Source of the DNA: Verrucomicrobium sp.
GTDB lineage: Bacteria > Verrucomicrobiota > Verrucomicrobiia > Methylacidiphilales > GAS474
DNA: 64,000 nucleotides
Assembly: GCA_028283855.1 (NCBI GenBank)
Contig: JAPWJX010000003.1
Location: forward strand, 186,001 to 250,000
Direction: 5' to 3'
Positions 10,483-25,499 of this stretch are shown here, one piece after another. Both the position numbers and the translations under genes were made by a program. Positions within the stretch are counted from its first letter, which is position 1. Each line of letters begins with the position of its first letter. The notes beneath the pieces were generated by a model that worked only from the letters and a program-made list of their open reading frames with translations, was not told where the DNA came from and ran no database searches.

Positions 10483-10600
10483 CTACGCCTTGGCTTTCGC
10501 CGGCTTGGCGGGCAGCGGCCTTGGCGGCGGCCAGGCGCTCCGTCTTCTTGCGGCGAGCGGCGCGCTTATGAACATTATTCCGACCTTTGGCGTGTCCCAT
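10483..10600 (-). pseudogene. Lys/Ala-rich basic mini-protein gene with an apparent one-base frameshift
   Basis: From ATG 10600 the frame reads MGHAKGRNNVHKRAARRKK and then TERLAAAKAAA. It then changes to an unrelated run that extends into antisense of yihY (to 10391). Removing one G from the GGG at 10510-10512 (one C in the mRNA) lets the Lys/Ala composition continue as AKPAKAKA, ending at a TAG at 10483-10485, for 38 residues. That is what a histone-H1-like or small basic ribosome-associated protein would look like. I cannot tell a sequencing error from a real lesion. It follows pqiA by 48 bases on the same strand; the family is unknown. Confidence 0.45.
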
Positions 10601-10613
10601 AGGGGGTCTACAA

Positions 10614-10634
10614 CACCCGCTTTTCGGCGGGGTG
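10614..10634 (-). terminator. Weak hairpin after pqiA
   Basis: On the minus strand CACCCCGC-cgaaaa-GCGGGTG folds 14 bases after the pqiA stop and is followed by TTGT. It is a partial terminator or mRNA-stabilising hairpin between pqiA and the Lys/Ala-rich mini-gene. Confidence 0.4.
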
Positions 10635-10647
10635 CCAAGCACGTTTT

Positions 10648-11772
10648 CTAGCGCGGGACGGGCAGGTGCTCCTTGCCCAGCTTGGCGGGGGTGCTGGGGG
10701 CGCTCAGCTTTTGGCGGCCCTTCACGGTATATTGCTCGTAGGTGTAGAGAGTCGTCCCGGCGATGACGCAGGCCAGCGCGGCGCCGAGGAGGGCCGCGCC
10801 CCGGCGCCCCATCCGCCGGTCGGCGCGCGCGCCGCCGGAAACGGCGCCGGAATGGTTCAGCAGCTCGGTCGTCGTCATGCTCAGGAGGCAGTAGCCGATG
10901 AAGTAGTAGATGCCCAGGCAGGCGATCGAGTTGGTCGCCTGCCGGGAGCGCAGCGCGTAGAGGGCCAGGAAAACGCCCGCCACGAAGACGTCGGCCATCG
11001 ACCACTTCCCGATGGAATGGAGAAAGCGGCCTATCTTCCGGTTCCGCTCCCGAGAATCGGAGGCCACGGCGGCGCAGGTGAGCGAGGCTTTCGTCAGCGG
11101 CGTCACCACGCTGAAGAGGAAGAGAAGGCCGCCGATGATCCAGTGGCCCGTGGTGATCAGCTCCCAGATGACGGCGACGATCCCGCGCACCTCATATTGC
11201 AGGACGAAGCTGAACGTCCCCGTGTCCATCGGCAGGCTCGGCGCCGTCCAGATCACCATGGCCGGGGCGACGATGCCGACCACGAAGAAGATGACGGAGA
11301 CGCCGGTGAGCGCGAAGAGGACGGAGCGGGCGGTGAAGCGGCGCGTCCAAAGCATGACGCCGGCGACGTAGCACGCGCTCCAGTTCAGCAGGAAACAGGA
11401 CCACCACGCCGCCGCGGCCAGGTGGCGACGGACCTGCTTGAGCAGGCCGTTGACCTCCGCATGGAGGGCCTGGTCCGCCTCTTCGTAATCGGGCAGCCGC
11501 AGCCCTTGCCGGAGCGGGGAGCCCACCAGCATGCCCAGGATGGGATGTTTTTCCCGGTAGCGGTGGAGGGCCTGCGCCCCCTCGTTCTGCAGGCTGTACC
11601 GCTGAAGGATCTGGATGAACGCGCCCGTGGCCCCCTGCGTCTCGGCCGTCGCCTTCCAGGCGGAGGGCACGGCTCCCAACAGATACAGAAGGAAGAGCAG
11701 GGAAAGGCTCAGGCGGCTGGGAAGGAGGGCGGCGGGCTTTTCTTTCACAGGAGCGCCTAGAAAATAACCCAC
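10648..11772 (-). CDS. Paraquat-inducible protein A (PqiA)-like membrane protein
   Basis: 374 residues from a GTG at 11772; a later GTG at 11747 is also possible. There is an N-terminal hydrophobic segment and then four or more membrane helices. The pattern FSVVTPLTKASLTC, followed by IGKWSMADVFVAGVFLAL, is characteristic of PqiA domains, which partner MCE-type PqiB proteins in lipid trafficking. No MCE gene is adjacent. The region at residues 45-110 between the first and second helices is an unusual, charged periplasmic insert. Assignment is good for the domain and weak for function. Confidence 0.75.
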   Translation of the reverse strand: MGYFLGAPVKEKPAALLPSRLSLSLLFLLYLLGAVPSAWKATAETQGATGAFIQILQRYSLQNEGAQALHRYREKHPILGMLVGSPLRQGLRLPDYEEADQALHAEVNGLLKQVRRHLAAAAWWSCFLLNWSACYVAGVMLWTRRFTARSVLFALTGVSVIFFVVGIVAPAMVIWTAPSLPMDTGTFSFVLQYEVRGIVAVIWELITTGHWIIGGLLFLFSVVTPLTKASLTCAAVASDSRERNRKIGRFLHSIGKWSMADVFVAGVFLALYALRSRQATNSIACLGIYYFIGYCLLSMTTTELLNHSGAVSGGARADRRMGRRGAALLGAALACVIAGTTLYTYEQYTVKGRQKLSAPSTPAKLGKEHLPVPR

Positions 11773-11828
11773 CCCGGAGGAAAAGATAACGGAAAGCGCC
11801 GCTTTTTAGTCGCCGCCGCGCAAAAAAG

Positions 11829-11834
11829 TATTAT
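11829..11834 (+). promoter_or_regulatory. Probable -10 box of the hybrid kinase gene
   Basis: TATTAT lies in an AT-rich pocket 23 bases before the ATG of the kinase. A convincing -35 is not seen (TTTAGT at 11805-11810 is the best candidate). Confidence 0.35.
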
Positions 11835-11857
11835 GTTTTGGTTAACATTTGTTTCCT

Positions 11858-14500
<2,643 letters not shown>

Positions 14501-14507
14501 ACCGGCC

Positions 14508-15167
14508 CTATCGGGCGAAGGAGGCGGGAACCTCCCCGGCGCGGATCGCCCGGTCCAGCTCCTTGTGCCCGCGCCAGTCGATCAGGTTCAGATCGGGCCG
14601 GGCGGAGGCGTATTCCCGGTAAAGGGCCACCGCCATCGGGTCTTCCAAGATCGCCACGTCGCGGATGCCGTTTTCCCCGGAGCGGAGGATCGGCTCCGTG
14701 CTCGGCGCGTTCGTCACGTCGCCGATGACCACGCGGGTGAAGTTGCAGCGGTGCTTGATCTGCGCGCAGCAGACCTCGCACGGCGTCAGCGTAGTGAACA
14801 TGGTCAGCGGGCGGAAGTCGACGGGGCCGCGGCCCAGGAGCCTCGCCACCCGGCCCGCGTCGCGCAGGGCCATCGTCTCCCCGTGGGTCGTCGAGTCGTT
14901 CTCCTGGCCCAGGGTATTGTGCCCCTTGCCGACGATCTGGCGGTCGGCGTCGATGATGACGCCGCCGATCGGGCAGCCCCCCTCCTGGTAGGACTTCCGC
15001 GCCAGCAGCGTGCCGATGCGCATGAAGTCCTTCTCCTCCAGCTTGCGGAAGAAGGCGGGGGCGACCAGCTTCGGCAAATATTCGGTGGGAAGGTGGGCGA
15101 TCGCGTTGAGCACCGCGTCTTCCACGGGCGTGGCCTGCGTCACGAAAAAGGGGATGGGCGTGGGCAT
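14508..15167 (-). CDS. Zinc-dependent nucleobase/nucleoside deaminase
   Basis: 219 residues with the cytidine/deoxycytidylate deaminase signature: HGE (THGETMAL, about residue 92) supplying the zinc His and proton-shuttling Glu, and PCEVCC (about 127) supplying two zinc cysteines. GGCPIGGVIIDADRQIVGKGHN upstream is the usual first strand pair. Family members deaminate cytosine, guanine or tRNA adenosine. The extra N-terminal 55 residues and the long C-terminal part are unusual for TadA, so a free-base deaminase is more likely. It is convergent with the kinase gene. Confidence 0.85.
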   Translation of the reverse strand: MPTPIPFFVTQATPVEDAVLNAIAHLPTEYLPKLVAPAFFRKLEEKDFMRIGTLLARKSYQEGGCPIGGVIIDADRQIVGKGHNTLGQENDSTTHGETMALRDAGRVARLLGRGPVDFRPLTMFTTLTPCEVCCAQIKHRCNFTRVVIGDVTNAPSTEPILRSGENGIRDVAILEDPMAVALYREYASARPDLNLIDWRGHKELDRAIRAGEVPASFAR

Positions 15168-15259
15168 AAGCCCATGCTGCCAAGCCCTCCGCGCGGGGCA
15201 ACGCCAAAGCCGCCATTCCCAGGCGCGCCCTTTCCGGCTTTAATGGGCCCCCCGCCCGC

Positions 15260-16177
15260 ATGACCGCCCCGCTCCCGGACCTCCGCATCGGCTGCTCCTC
15301 CTGGCTCGACCCGGAATTCATCGTCCATTGGTATCCGCGGGAGGTGAAGGCAGACGAACGCCTGGCCTGGTACGCGGACCACTTCGACTACGTGGAGGTG
15401 AACAGCTCCTTCTACGCCGTGCCGGAGAAAACGACGGCGGCCAAATGGGCCCGGCAGACACCCGCCGACTTCCTCTTCGACGCCAAGCTCCACCGCGCCC
15501 TTTCCCGCCACATCACCCCCGCCGGCTCCCTGCCGCCCGCCCTGCGCCCCGCGCGCGGCGACGCGGAGACGCCCATCCGGCTAGACCGCGCGCTGGAACG
15601 GGACTTGGCGCAGTGGACGCGGGAACAGTTCGAGCCGCTGACGGAGGCAGGCCGCCTCGGCGCGTTCCTGCTGCAATTGGCGCCCCACTTCACCCCGCAA
15701 TGGAACCGGCTGGAGGAGCTAGACGGCCTGATCGAGGACCTCTCCCCCCTGCCGCTGGCCGTCGAGGTCCGCCACCGGGGATGGCTGGCCCCGGGACGGC
15801 GGGAGCACACCCTCTCCTTTCTGGCCGCGCGGGGAATCACCCTGGTCAGCGTCGACACGCCCCCGATCGATCACGACACAGCCCTGCCCCCGGACGACCA
15901 CGTGACCCAGCCGGAGCTGGCCTACCTACGCCTCCACGGGCGGAACCGGACCGGCTTCGTGGAGGGGAAGACGGTGGCGGAGCGCTTCAACTGGCGCTAC
16001 GAGGAGGCGGAGCTGGACGGCCTGACCGCGCGGATCGCCGCCCTGGCCAAGCGGGCGAAGAAAGTCCGCGTCGCCGCGAACAACAACTGCAAGGACTACG
16101 CCCCGCGCGCCGCCCTGGCGCTGCGGCAAAAGCTGGGCCTCCCGCCGCGCCGCCCCCGCCAGGGCGCGCTGCTTTAA
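15260..16177 (+). CDS. DUF72 family TIM-barrel-like protein
   Basis: 305 residues. RIGCSSWLDPEFIVHWYP followed by LAWYADHFDYVEVNSSFYAVPEKTTAAKW is the DUF72 (YecE-like) opening. AFLLQLAPHFTP, PLAVEVRHRGWL and ELAYLRLHGRN follow in the canonical order, ending with NNNCKDYAPRAAL. The family is widespread in bacteria and has a TIM-barrel-like fold; no reaction is established. Its stop lies two bases before the convergent dehydrogenase gene. Confidence 0.93.
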   Translation: MTAPLPDLRIGCSSWLDPEFIVHWYPREVKADERLAWYADHFDYVEVNSSFYAVPEKTTAAKWARQTPADFLFDAKLHRALSRHITPAGSLPPALRPARGDAETPIRLDRALERDLAQWTREQFEPLTEAGRLGAFLLQLAPHFTPQWNRLEELDGLIEDLSPLPLAVEVRHRGWLAPGRREHTLSFLAARGITLVSVDTPPIDHDTALPPDDHVTQPELAYLRLHGRNRTGFVEGKTVAERFNWRYEEAELDGLTARIAALAKRAKKVRVAANNNCKDYAPRAALALRQKLGLPPRRPRQGALL

Positions 16178-16179
16178 AG

Positions 16180-17814
16180 TCAGCCCAGGTAATCGGCGCG
16201 CAGATAGCGGGAGAGGCGGCCCGCGACGATCTGCTGGAGCAGCCCGCGGCCCTCCGGATCATCCTTCCCAGCGACCAGGGAGCGGATGGAAAAGCTGCGC
16301 AGGGCCGCGCTGATGGAGAGGGTCCCCTCCGCCGAATCCTTCCTCCCCGCGAAGGGGAGCGTGTCCGGCCCGCGCTGGCACTGGGCGTTGAGATTGATCC
16401 GGCAGACCTGGTTGGCCAAAAGATCGATCAGGCCCGCGATCTTCTCCGCATCGCGCCCGAAGAGGCTCACCTGCTGGCCGGAGGAGGAGGCCGTCACGTA
16501 GGCCAGGAACTCCTCCTCGTCCTTGTAAGGGCAGACCGGCACCACCGGGCCGAATTGCTCCACGTCATAGACCTTCATCCCGGGAGCCACGGGATAGAGC
16601 ACCGCCGGACGGAAGAGGGAGGCCGCCGCCTGCCCGCCGCCGGGATTGACCACCCGGGCGCCGCGCTCCACGGCGTCCCGGACGTAGGCGGCCATCGCCT
16701 CCGCCTTGCCATGGCCCGGCAGGGGCGTGATGCGCGCGCCGGGCTCCCACGGCATGCCCAAAGGCAGCGCGGCGACCGCGGCGGAGAATTTCTCCAGGAA
16801 CGGCCCGGCGACCGACTCGTGCACGAAGAGGATCTTCAGCGCGGTGCACCGCTGGCCGTTGTAACTCAGCGCGCCGGAGACGCACTCCCGCACCGCCACG
16901 TCCAGGTCGGCGTCCGCCATCACCAGGGCCGGGTTCTTCGCGTCGAGGCCCAGGACGCCCCGCAGCCGATGGGGGCGGGGATGCTGCTTCTTGAGCGTCG
17001 TGGCCGCCTTGCTGGAGCCGATGAAGGCCAGGACGTCGACCGCCCCGGACTGCATAAGCGGCGGGGTGATCTCCGGCCCGCTGCCGTAGATGAAATTGAC
17101 CACGCCGGGCGGAAAGCTCTCCGCAAAGGCCTGGAGCAGCGGCTGGTGGATGAGGGAGCCCAGGCGCGGCGGCTTCACCAGCACCACGTTTCCCATGATG
17201 AGGGCGGGCAGGAGCGTGGTGTACGTCTCGTTCAACGGGTAATTGAAAGGCCCCATGGAAAGCACCACCCCCAGCGGCGCGCGGCGCACCTGGGCCACCA
17301 CCCCGCCGTCGACGGCGAAGCGGGAGTAGTCCCGGTCCATCGCCTTGAGCGCCTCCACCGTCCGGCCGATGTACTCGACCGTGCGGTCGAATTCCTTGCG
17401 GCTGTCTTCCAGCGTCTTGCCGATTTCCCACATGAGAAGGCGGACCACTTCCTCCCGGGCCTCCCGCATCCGGGCCGTGAATTTTTCCACCGCCGCGATG
17501 CGCTCCGCCACGGAGCGCGTGGGCCAATCGCCACGGCCCTCGTCCCAGGCGCGGCGGCAGGATTCCAGCGCCGCCAGCACCGCCGCCTCGTCCATCGCGG
17601 GCACGCGGCCCACCACGGGCCGCACCAGGGCGTCCCCCTCCCGCACGGAAAAAGCGGCCGGAACCTCCGCCAGCGGCCCCTCCCAGGCCCGCACCCGTCC
17701 GTCCAGGAGGTAGAGCCGCTCATAGGCCGCCGCCTGCGGCCGGTGCTCGGCGGGAATCGCTTCCCGGGCGGGGAACAGGGCGGCCAAGTCTGCGGCGATC
17801 GGGTCCGTGGTCAT
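16180..17814 (-). CDS. GapN-like NADP-dependent glyceraldehyde-3-phosphate dehydrogenase (ALDH family)
   Basis: 544 residues of aldehyde dehydrogenase fold. The catalytic Cys is in NGQRCTA (about residue 322); the cofactor region has GPFNYPLNE and FIGSSKAA. The overall pattern resembles the non-phosphorylating GapN group, which oxidises glyceraldehyde-3-phosphate directly to 3-phosphoglycerate with NADPH production. Where most ALDHs have the general-base Glu (E-L-G-G-K), this protein reads G-L-D-A-K-N-P, so the base is missing or moved. GapN is the best call, but substrate identity is uncertain. Confidence 0.75.
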   Translation of the reverse strand: MTTDPIAADLAALFPAREAIPAEHRPQAAAYERLYLLDGRVRAWEGPLAEVPAAFSVREGDALVRPVVGRVPAMDEAAVLAALESCRRAWDEGRGDWPTRSVAERIAAVEKFTARMREAREEVVRLLMWEIGKTLEDSRKEFDRTVEYIGRTVEALKAMDRDYSRFAVDGGVVAQVRRAPLGVVLSMGPFNYPLNETYTTLLPALIMGNVVLVKPPRLGSLIHQPLLQAFAESFPPGVVNFIYGSGPEITPPLMQSGAVDVLAFIGSSKAATTLKKQHPRPHRLRGVLGLDAKNPALVMADADLDVAVRECVSGALSYNGQRCTALKILFVHESVAGPFLEKFSAAVAALPLGMPWEPGARITPLPGHGKAEAMAAYVRDAVERGARVVNPGGGQAAASLFRPAVLYPVAPGMKVYDVEQFGPVVPVCPYKDEEEFLAYVTASSSGQQVSLFGRDAEKIAGLIDLLANQVCRINLNAQCQRGPDTLPFAGRKDSAEGTLSISAALRSFSIRSLVAGKDDPEGRGLLQQIVAGRLSRYLRADYLG

Positions 17815-17872
17815 GCTCCCATTAAAAGCCCTGCCGCCCCCGGGGCAATAGCCGTCCCCCTCTTTTTCCGCC

Positions 17873-18436
17873 CTAATCAGCCAGGATGATTCGCGCCATT
17901 TCCTTGTTCACGTCGGCCACCCGCACATCCCCCGTGGCGTGGGCCATCACGGTGGCCCCCACCATGAGGCTGGCGATGCGGGGGACAAAGGCCTTGTAAT
18001 CCTTGGGCCGAAGCGGCTTAAGCAAGCCGACCACCAGCTTTTCCGTCCGCTGAAAATGCTCCCGCACGCACCCGGCCAATACGGGATCGGCGGCCCCCTC
18101 CGGGCCGAAGTCGGAAAGGCCCCGGATAAAGCAGCAGCCGAAAAAATCGGGCTCGGCAAACCACTCCTTAAGCCCGTCAAACAGCCCCAGGACGCGCTCC
18201 AGCGGCGATTTTCCAGGGGCGGACGCATGGCGCTCCAGCCGCGCAATCCACACCTCGTCCCTTTCGCGGAAAAACTCGGCCAGGAGCGCCGTCTTCGAGG
18301 GGAAATGGTGATAGAAAGTGCGCTTGGCAACGCCCGATTCGGCGATGATCTGGTCGACCCCCACATGCGGGCCGCCCGCGTTGAAAAGCCGCCGGGCGGC
18401 GGCCCGGATCCGTTCCCGGGGAGAAAGTTTTTCCAT
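17873..18436 (-). CDS. TetR/AcrR-family repressor
   Basis: 187 residues. The N-terminal helix-turn-helix is GVDQIIAESGVAKRTFYHHFPSKTALLAEFF (residues about 23-53), which is canonical TetR; the C-terminal part is an all-helical ligand-binding domain resembling the YcdC/LmrA type. It is divergent from the AhpD-like gene, with two identical-architecture operators in the 146-base gap, so it very likely represses itself and the genes at 18583-19612. Confidence 0.9.
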   Translation of the reverse strand: MEKLSPRERIRAAARRLFNAGGPHVGVDQIIAESGVAKRTFYHHFPSKTALLAEFFRERDEVWIARLERHASAPGKSPLERVLGLFDGLKEWFAEPDFFGCCFIRGLSDFGPEGAADPVLAGCVREHFQRTEKLVVGLLKPLRPKDYKAFVPRIASLMVGATVMAHATGDVRVADVNKEMARIILAD

Positions 18437-18472
18437 AAATATCCTGCTGATTACGAAGGAAATCTAACCCAC

Positions 18473-18490
18473 GTAGACAACTCTGTCTAC
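18473..18490. promoter_or_regulatory. TetR operator 1
   Basis: GTAGAC-aactct-GTCTAC is a perfect inverted repeat with a 6-base spacer, 37 bases upstream of the tetR ATG. It has the same half-sites and spacing as operator 2. Confidence 0.8.
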
Positions 18491-18497
18491 TTTTTCG

Positions 18498-18526
18498 TTG
18501 CCAAGGTAGACAGGTTAGTCTACCTT
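18498..18526 (+). promoter_or_regulatory. Promoter with embedded TetR operator 2
   Basis: TTGCCA (18498-18503) and TACCTT (18521-18526) are 17 bases apart and form a good sigma70-type promoter for the AhpD-like gene. AAGGTAGAC-aggtta-GTCTACCTT (18503-18526) is a perfect 9-base-arm inverted repeat filling the spacer and the -10, so a bound repressor would block polymerase directly. Confidence 0.8.
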
Positions 18527-18582
18527 GAACCCATAACCCCGGCCGCCCGAAAGACGGCCGCAACCCCGAAAGGAAAAACATC

Positions 18583-19122
18583 ATGTCCCGCATCGCCCAA
18601 ATCACCCCCGAACAAGCCACCGGCCAGACGGCCCAGATCTACGGCTCCATCCAAAAGCAGCTCGGCGGAGTCCCGAATATCTTCCAAGCCCTCGGCGCCC
18701 ATCCGCAGGCCCTGGCCGCCTTCCTGAACCTTCACTCAGGCCTAACCACCCTCTCCGGCGCGGACAAGGAAGCGCTGGCCCTTATCGTGGCGGAAGAAAA
18801 CGGCTGCGACTACTGCCTGGCCGCCCACACCTTCCTGGGCCGGAAGCACGGCCTCTCCACGGAAGAAACCCTGGTGATCCGCCAGGGCGGCGCCACCGAT
18901 CCGAAGCGCAACGCCCTCATCCGGATGGCTCGCGAGATCGTCGATCGAAAAGGCCGCGTCTCCGACGAGGCTTACCAGGCCTACCTCGACGCGGGCTACA
19001 CGGAAGCCCAGGTGCCGGAAGTGCTCCTTGCCGTCGTGGAGAACCTCTTCACGAACTACTTCAACAACCTGAACGGCACGGCGATCGACTTCCCCGCCGC
19101 CCCCGCCCTCACCCACGCCTAA
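18583..19122 (+). CDS. AhpD-like carboxymuconolactone decarboxylase family protein
   Basis: 179 residues. The CMD-core motif [19 protein letters not shown] (about 66-84) contains the CxxC and downstream His of AhpD-type alkylhydroperoxidases, which form a reactive disulfide. The rest ([39 protein letters not shown]) follows the peroxidase-related subfamily. It probably detoxifies hydroperoxides or electrophiles in the cytoplasm under TetR control. AAAGGA before the ATG is a good ribosome-binding site. Confidence 0.88.
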   Translation: MSRIAQITPEQATGQTAQIYGSIQKQLGGVPNIFQALGAHPQALAAFLNLHSGLTTLSGADKEALALIVAEENGCDYCLAAHTFLGRKHGLSTEETLVIRQGGATDPKRNALIRMAREIVDRKGRVSDEAYQAYLDAGYTEAQVPEVLLAVVENLFTNYFNNLNGTAIDFPAAPALTHA

Positions 19123-19132
19123 CCGGGACGCC

Positions 19133-19612
19133 ATGAATCCGACCGAAGCCGGGCGGCCTCCCCTGCCGCCCTTTACCCTGGAAACGGCGGCGGAGAAGGT
19201 CCGCCTGGCCGAGGACGCATGGAACAGCCGCGACCCCGTGCGGGTTTCCCTGGCCTACACGCCGGACAGCACCTGGCGCAACCGCGCCGAGTTCCTGACG
19301 GGCCGGGAAGAGATCGTCCGCTTCCTCAAACGGAAGTGGGCGCGGGAACTGGACTACCGCCTGATCAAGGAACTGTGGGGTTTCCGCGAAAACCGCATGG
19401 CCGTCCGTTTCTCCTACGAATGGCGGGACGACGCGGGCAACTGGTTCCGCTCCCACGGCAACGAGCTGTGGGAATTCGCCCCCAACGGCCAAATGGCCCG
19501 CCGCCTGGCCAGCATCAACGACCATCCCATCGCCGCCGCGGAACGGAAATTCCACTGGCCCTTGGGCCGCCGCCCGGACGGGCACCCCGGCCTCTCCGCA
19601 ATGGGGCTGTAA
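19133..19612 (+). CDS. DUF1348 NTF2-like protein
   Basis: 159 residues of SnoaL/NTF2-like cone fold, DUF1348 subfamily: [26 protein letters not shown], then [38 protein letters not shown] and the closing [14 protein letters not shown]. No catalytic role is known for this subfamily. It starts ten bases after the AhpD-like gene and is almost certainly in the same TetR-controlled operon, which hints at a stress role. Confidence 0.88.
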   Translation: MNPTEAGRPPLPPFTLETAAEKVRLAEDAWNSRDPVRVSLAYTPDSTWRNRAEFLTGREEIVRFLKRKWARELDYRLIKELWGFRENRMAVRFSYEWRDDAGNWFRSHGNELWEFAPNGQMARRLASINDHPIAAAERKFHWPLGRRPDGHPGLSAMGL

Positions 19613-19710
19613 GCCCCCCAGGCGGCCCGCCGCCCCCTGGCGCGTTTTGCAAGCGATTTGGCGCGTTCCGCCAATGACGGCCCCCTTGGACGGGGGTATG
19701 GTATGGATGC

Positions 19711-21722
<2,012 letters not shown>

Positions 21723-21744
21723 CCCGTCCCCCCCCACCCCCATC

Positions 21745-22824
21745 ATGTCCCATCCCCGCACCTATTCCGCCAAGGCCTACTCCGCCGCCGACTCCAAATC
21801 CCCGCTGGCCTCCAGCCAAATTCCCCGCCGCGAGCCGGGCGATTTCGACGTGCAGATCGAAATCCTCTTCTGCGGCGTCTGCCACTCCGACCTCCACTAC
21901 GCGCGCAACGAGTGGAGCGAATTCCTCCCCACCTCCTACCCCTGCGTGCCCGGCCACGAAATCGTGGGCCGCGTGGCCAAGGTGGGGCCGAAGGTCACCA
22001 AGTTCAAAGCGGGCGACCTGGCGGGCGTGGGCTGCATGGTGGACGCCGACATGGCGGCCTGTCCCCACTGCCGCGCCGGCAACGAGCAGTATTCCCCCAC
22101 CCAGCTCATGACCTACGGCTCGCCGGACGACCGGCAGCTGGGGCTCCCCACCTACGGCGGCTACTCGGAAAGCATCGTGGTGACGGAACACTTCGTCCTG
22201 CGCATTCCCGGCAACCTGGAGCTGGCCGCCGTCGCCCCGCTGCTTTGCGCCGGCATCACCACCTACTCCCCGCTGCGGCACTGGAAAGTCGGCCCCGGCA
22301 AGAAAGTCGGCGTCGTCGGCATCGGCGGCCTGGGGCACATGGGCGTGAAATTCGCGCGGGCCTTCGGCGCGCACGTCGTCGTCTTCACCACCTCCCCCGG
22401 GAAAAAGGACGACGCCGTCCGCCTCGGCGCCCATGAAGTCGTCGTCTCCAAGGACGCCGCGGAAATGGCCAAGCACGCCGGCACCTTCGACTTCATCCTG
22501 GATTGCGTCTCCGCCGAGCACGACATCAACGCCTACCTCAACCTCCTCAAGCCGGAAGGGAACCTCACCCTGGTCGGCGCGCCGGAGAAGCCGCTCCCCG
22601 TGGCCGCGTTCTCCCTCCTCATGGGACGGAAAAGCCTTTCCGGCTCCCCCATCGGCAGCATCCGGGAAACCCAGGAGATGCTCGACTTCTGCAGCGAGCA
22701 CGGCATCACGGCCGACGTGGAAGTGATCCCCATCCAAAAAATCAACGAAGCCTACGAGCGGCTGCTCAAAGGAGACGTGAAATACCGTTTTTCCATCGAC
22801 ATGGCCTCCTTGAAGGCGGAGTAA
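21745..22824 (+). CDS. Zinc-type alcohol dehydrogenase (YahK/cinnamyl-alcohol type) with a degenerate structural zinc site
   Basis: 359 residues of MDR fold. Catalytic-zinc ligands are present: CGVCHSDLH (about 42-50), PGHEIVG (about 70) and the Cys of LLCAGITTYSPL. NADP binding is GIGGLGHMGVKFARAFG. The structural-zinc loop is damaged: the usual four cysteines (D-S-C-x-x-C-x-x-C ... E-Q-Y-C) are reduced to two, reading VDADMAACPHC ... EQYS. The protein is otherwise intact and in frame, so it may fold without the structural zinc. It reduces aldehydes with NADPH, probably alongside the neighbouring aldo/keto reductase. Confidence 0.9.
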   Translation: MSHPRTYSAKAYSAADSKSPLASSQIPRREPGDFDVQIEILFCGVCHSDLHYARNEWSEFLPTSYPCVPGHEIVGRVAKVGPKVTKFKAGDLAGVGCMVDADMAACPHCRAGNEQYSPTQLMTYGSPDDRQLGLPTYGGYSESIVVTEHFVLRIPGNLELAAVAPLLCAGITTYSPLRHWKVGPGKKVGVVGIGGLGHMGVKFARAFGAHVVVFTTSPGKKDDAVRLGAHEVVVSKDAAEMAKHAGTFDFILDCVSAEHDINAYLNLLKPEGNLTLVGAPEKPLPVAAFSLLMGRKSLSGSPIGSIRETQEMLDFCSEHGITADVEVIPIQKINEAYERLLKGDVKYRFSIDMASLKAE

Positions 22825-22830
22825 TCCCAT

Positions 22831-23226
22831 ATGGACATCCAACGCAGCGGCACCCCGCCCTCCACGCAAGGCCCCGCCGATTGGTTCACCGGCACCGTCC
22901 GCATCGACCCGCTCTTTCCCGCGCAGGAGCCCGCCCGGACCGCGGGGAACAGCGTCACCTTCGAACCCGGCGCCCGCACCGTCTGGCACACCCATCCGCT
23001 GGGCCAGACGCTGATCGTCACCGCGGGCCGCGGCCTGGCCCAGCGCTGGGGCGGCCCCGTGGAGGAAATCCGGCCGGGAGACGTCGTTCGCTTCGCCCCC
23101 GGCGAAAAGCACTGGCACGGCGCATCCCCCGCCACGGCGATGACCCACATCGCCATCCAAGAGCAGCTCGACGGGAAAGTCGTCGACTGGCTCGAGCCGG
23201 TGAGCGACACGCAGTATCCGCGGTAA
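22831..23226 (+). CDS. Cupin-domain protein
   Basis: 131 residues. A single cupin barrel with the metal motif [16 protein letters not shown] (about 51-66) and the second motif [16 protein letters not shown] (about 86-101). Members of this small group resemble carboxymuconolactone-associated cupins and bind a divalent metal; enzyme activity is not predictable. It lies seven bases after the alcohol dehydrogenase and is the last gene of that operon. Confidence 0.85.
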   Translation: MDIQRSGTPPSTQGPADWFTGTVRIDPLFPAQEPARTAGNSVTFEPGARTVWHTHPLGQTLIVTAGRGLAQRWGGPVEEIRPGDVVRFAPGEKHWHGASPATAMTHIAIQEQLDGKVVDWLEPVSDTQYPR

Positions 23227-23272
23227 GCGGCGCGGCCTTGAGGGGGGGATGGGGCGCGGCCCCACCCCTCCC

Positions 23273-25408
<2,136 letters not shown>

Positions 25409-25429
25409 GGCCCGGGCAATCGCCCTCCG

Positions 25430-25470
25430 CCAAAGCAAAAACCGCCGACAGGCAAGGCCTGCGGCGGTTG
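25430..25470 (-). terminator. Intrinsic terminator of the RRM protein gene
   Basis: On the minus strand AACCGCCGCAGGC-ctt-GCCTGTCGGCGG is followed by TTTTTGCTTT, a long GC hairpin with a U-tract 30 bases after the RRM stop. It would also hinder read-through from galK. Confidence 0.8.
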
Positions 25471-25499
25471 ACGCACTGCGGAAGTAAAAGCTTGGAAGC

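Noticed and set aside
15328-17889. 853-residue open frame on the plus strand
   Set aside because: Crosses the out-of-frame DUF72 gene and antisense of the GapN-like gene; no family features.
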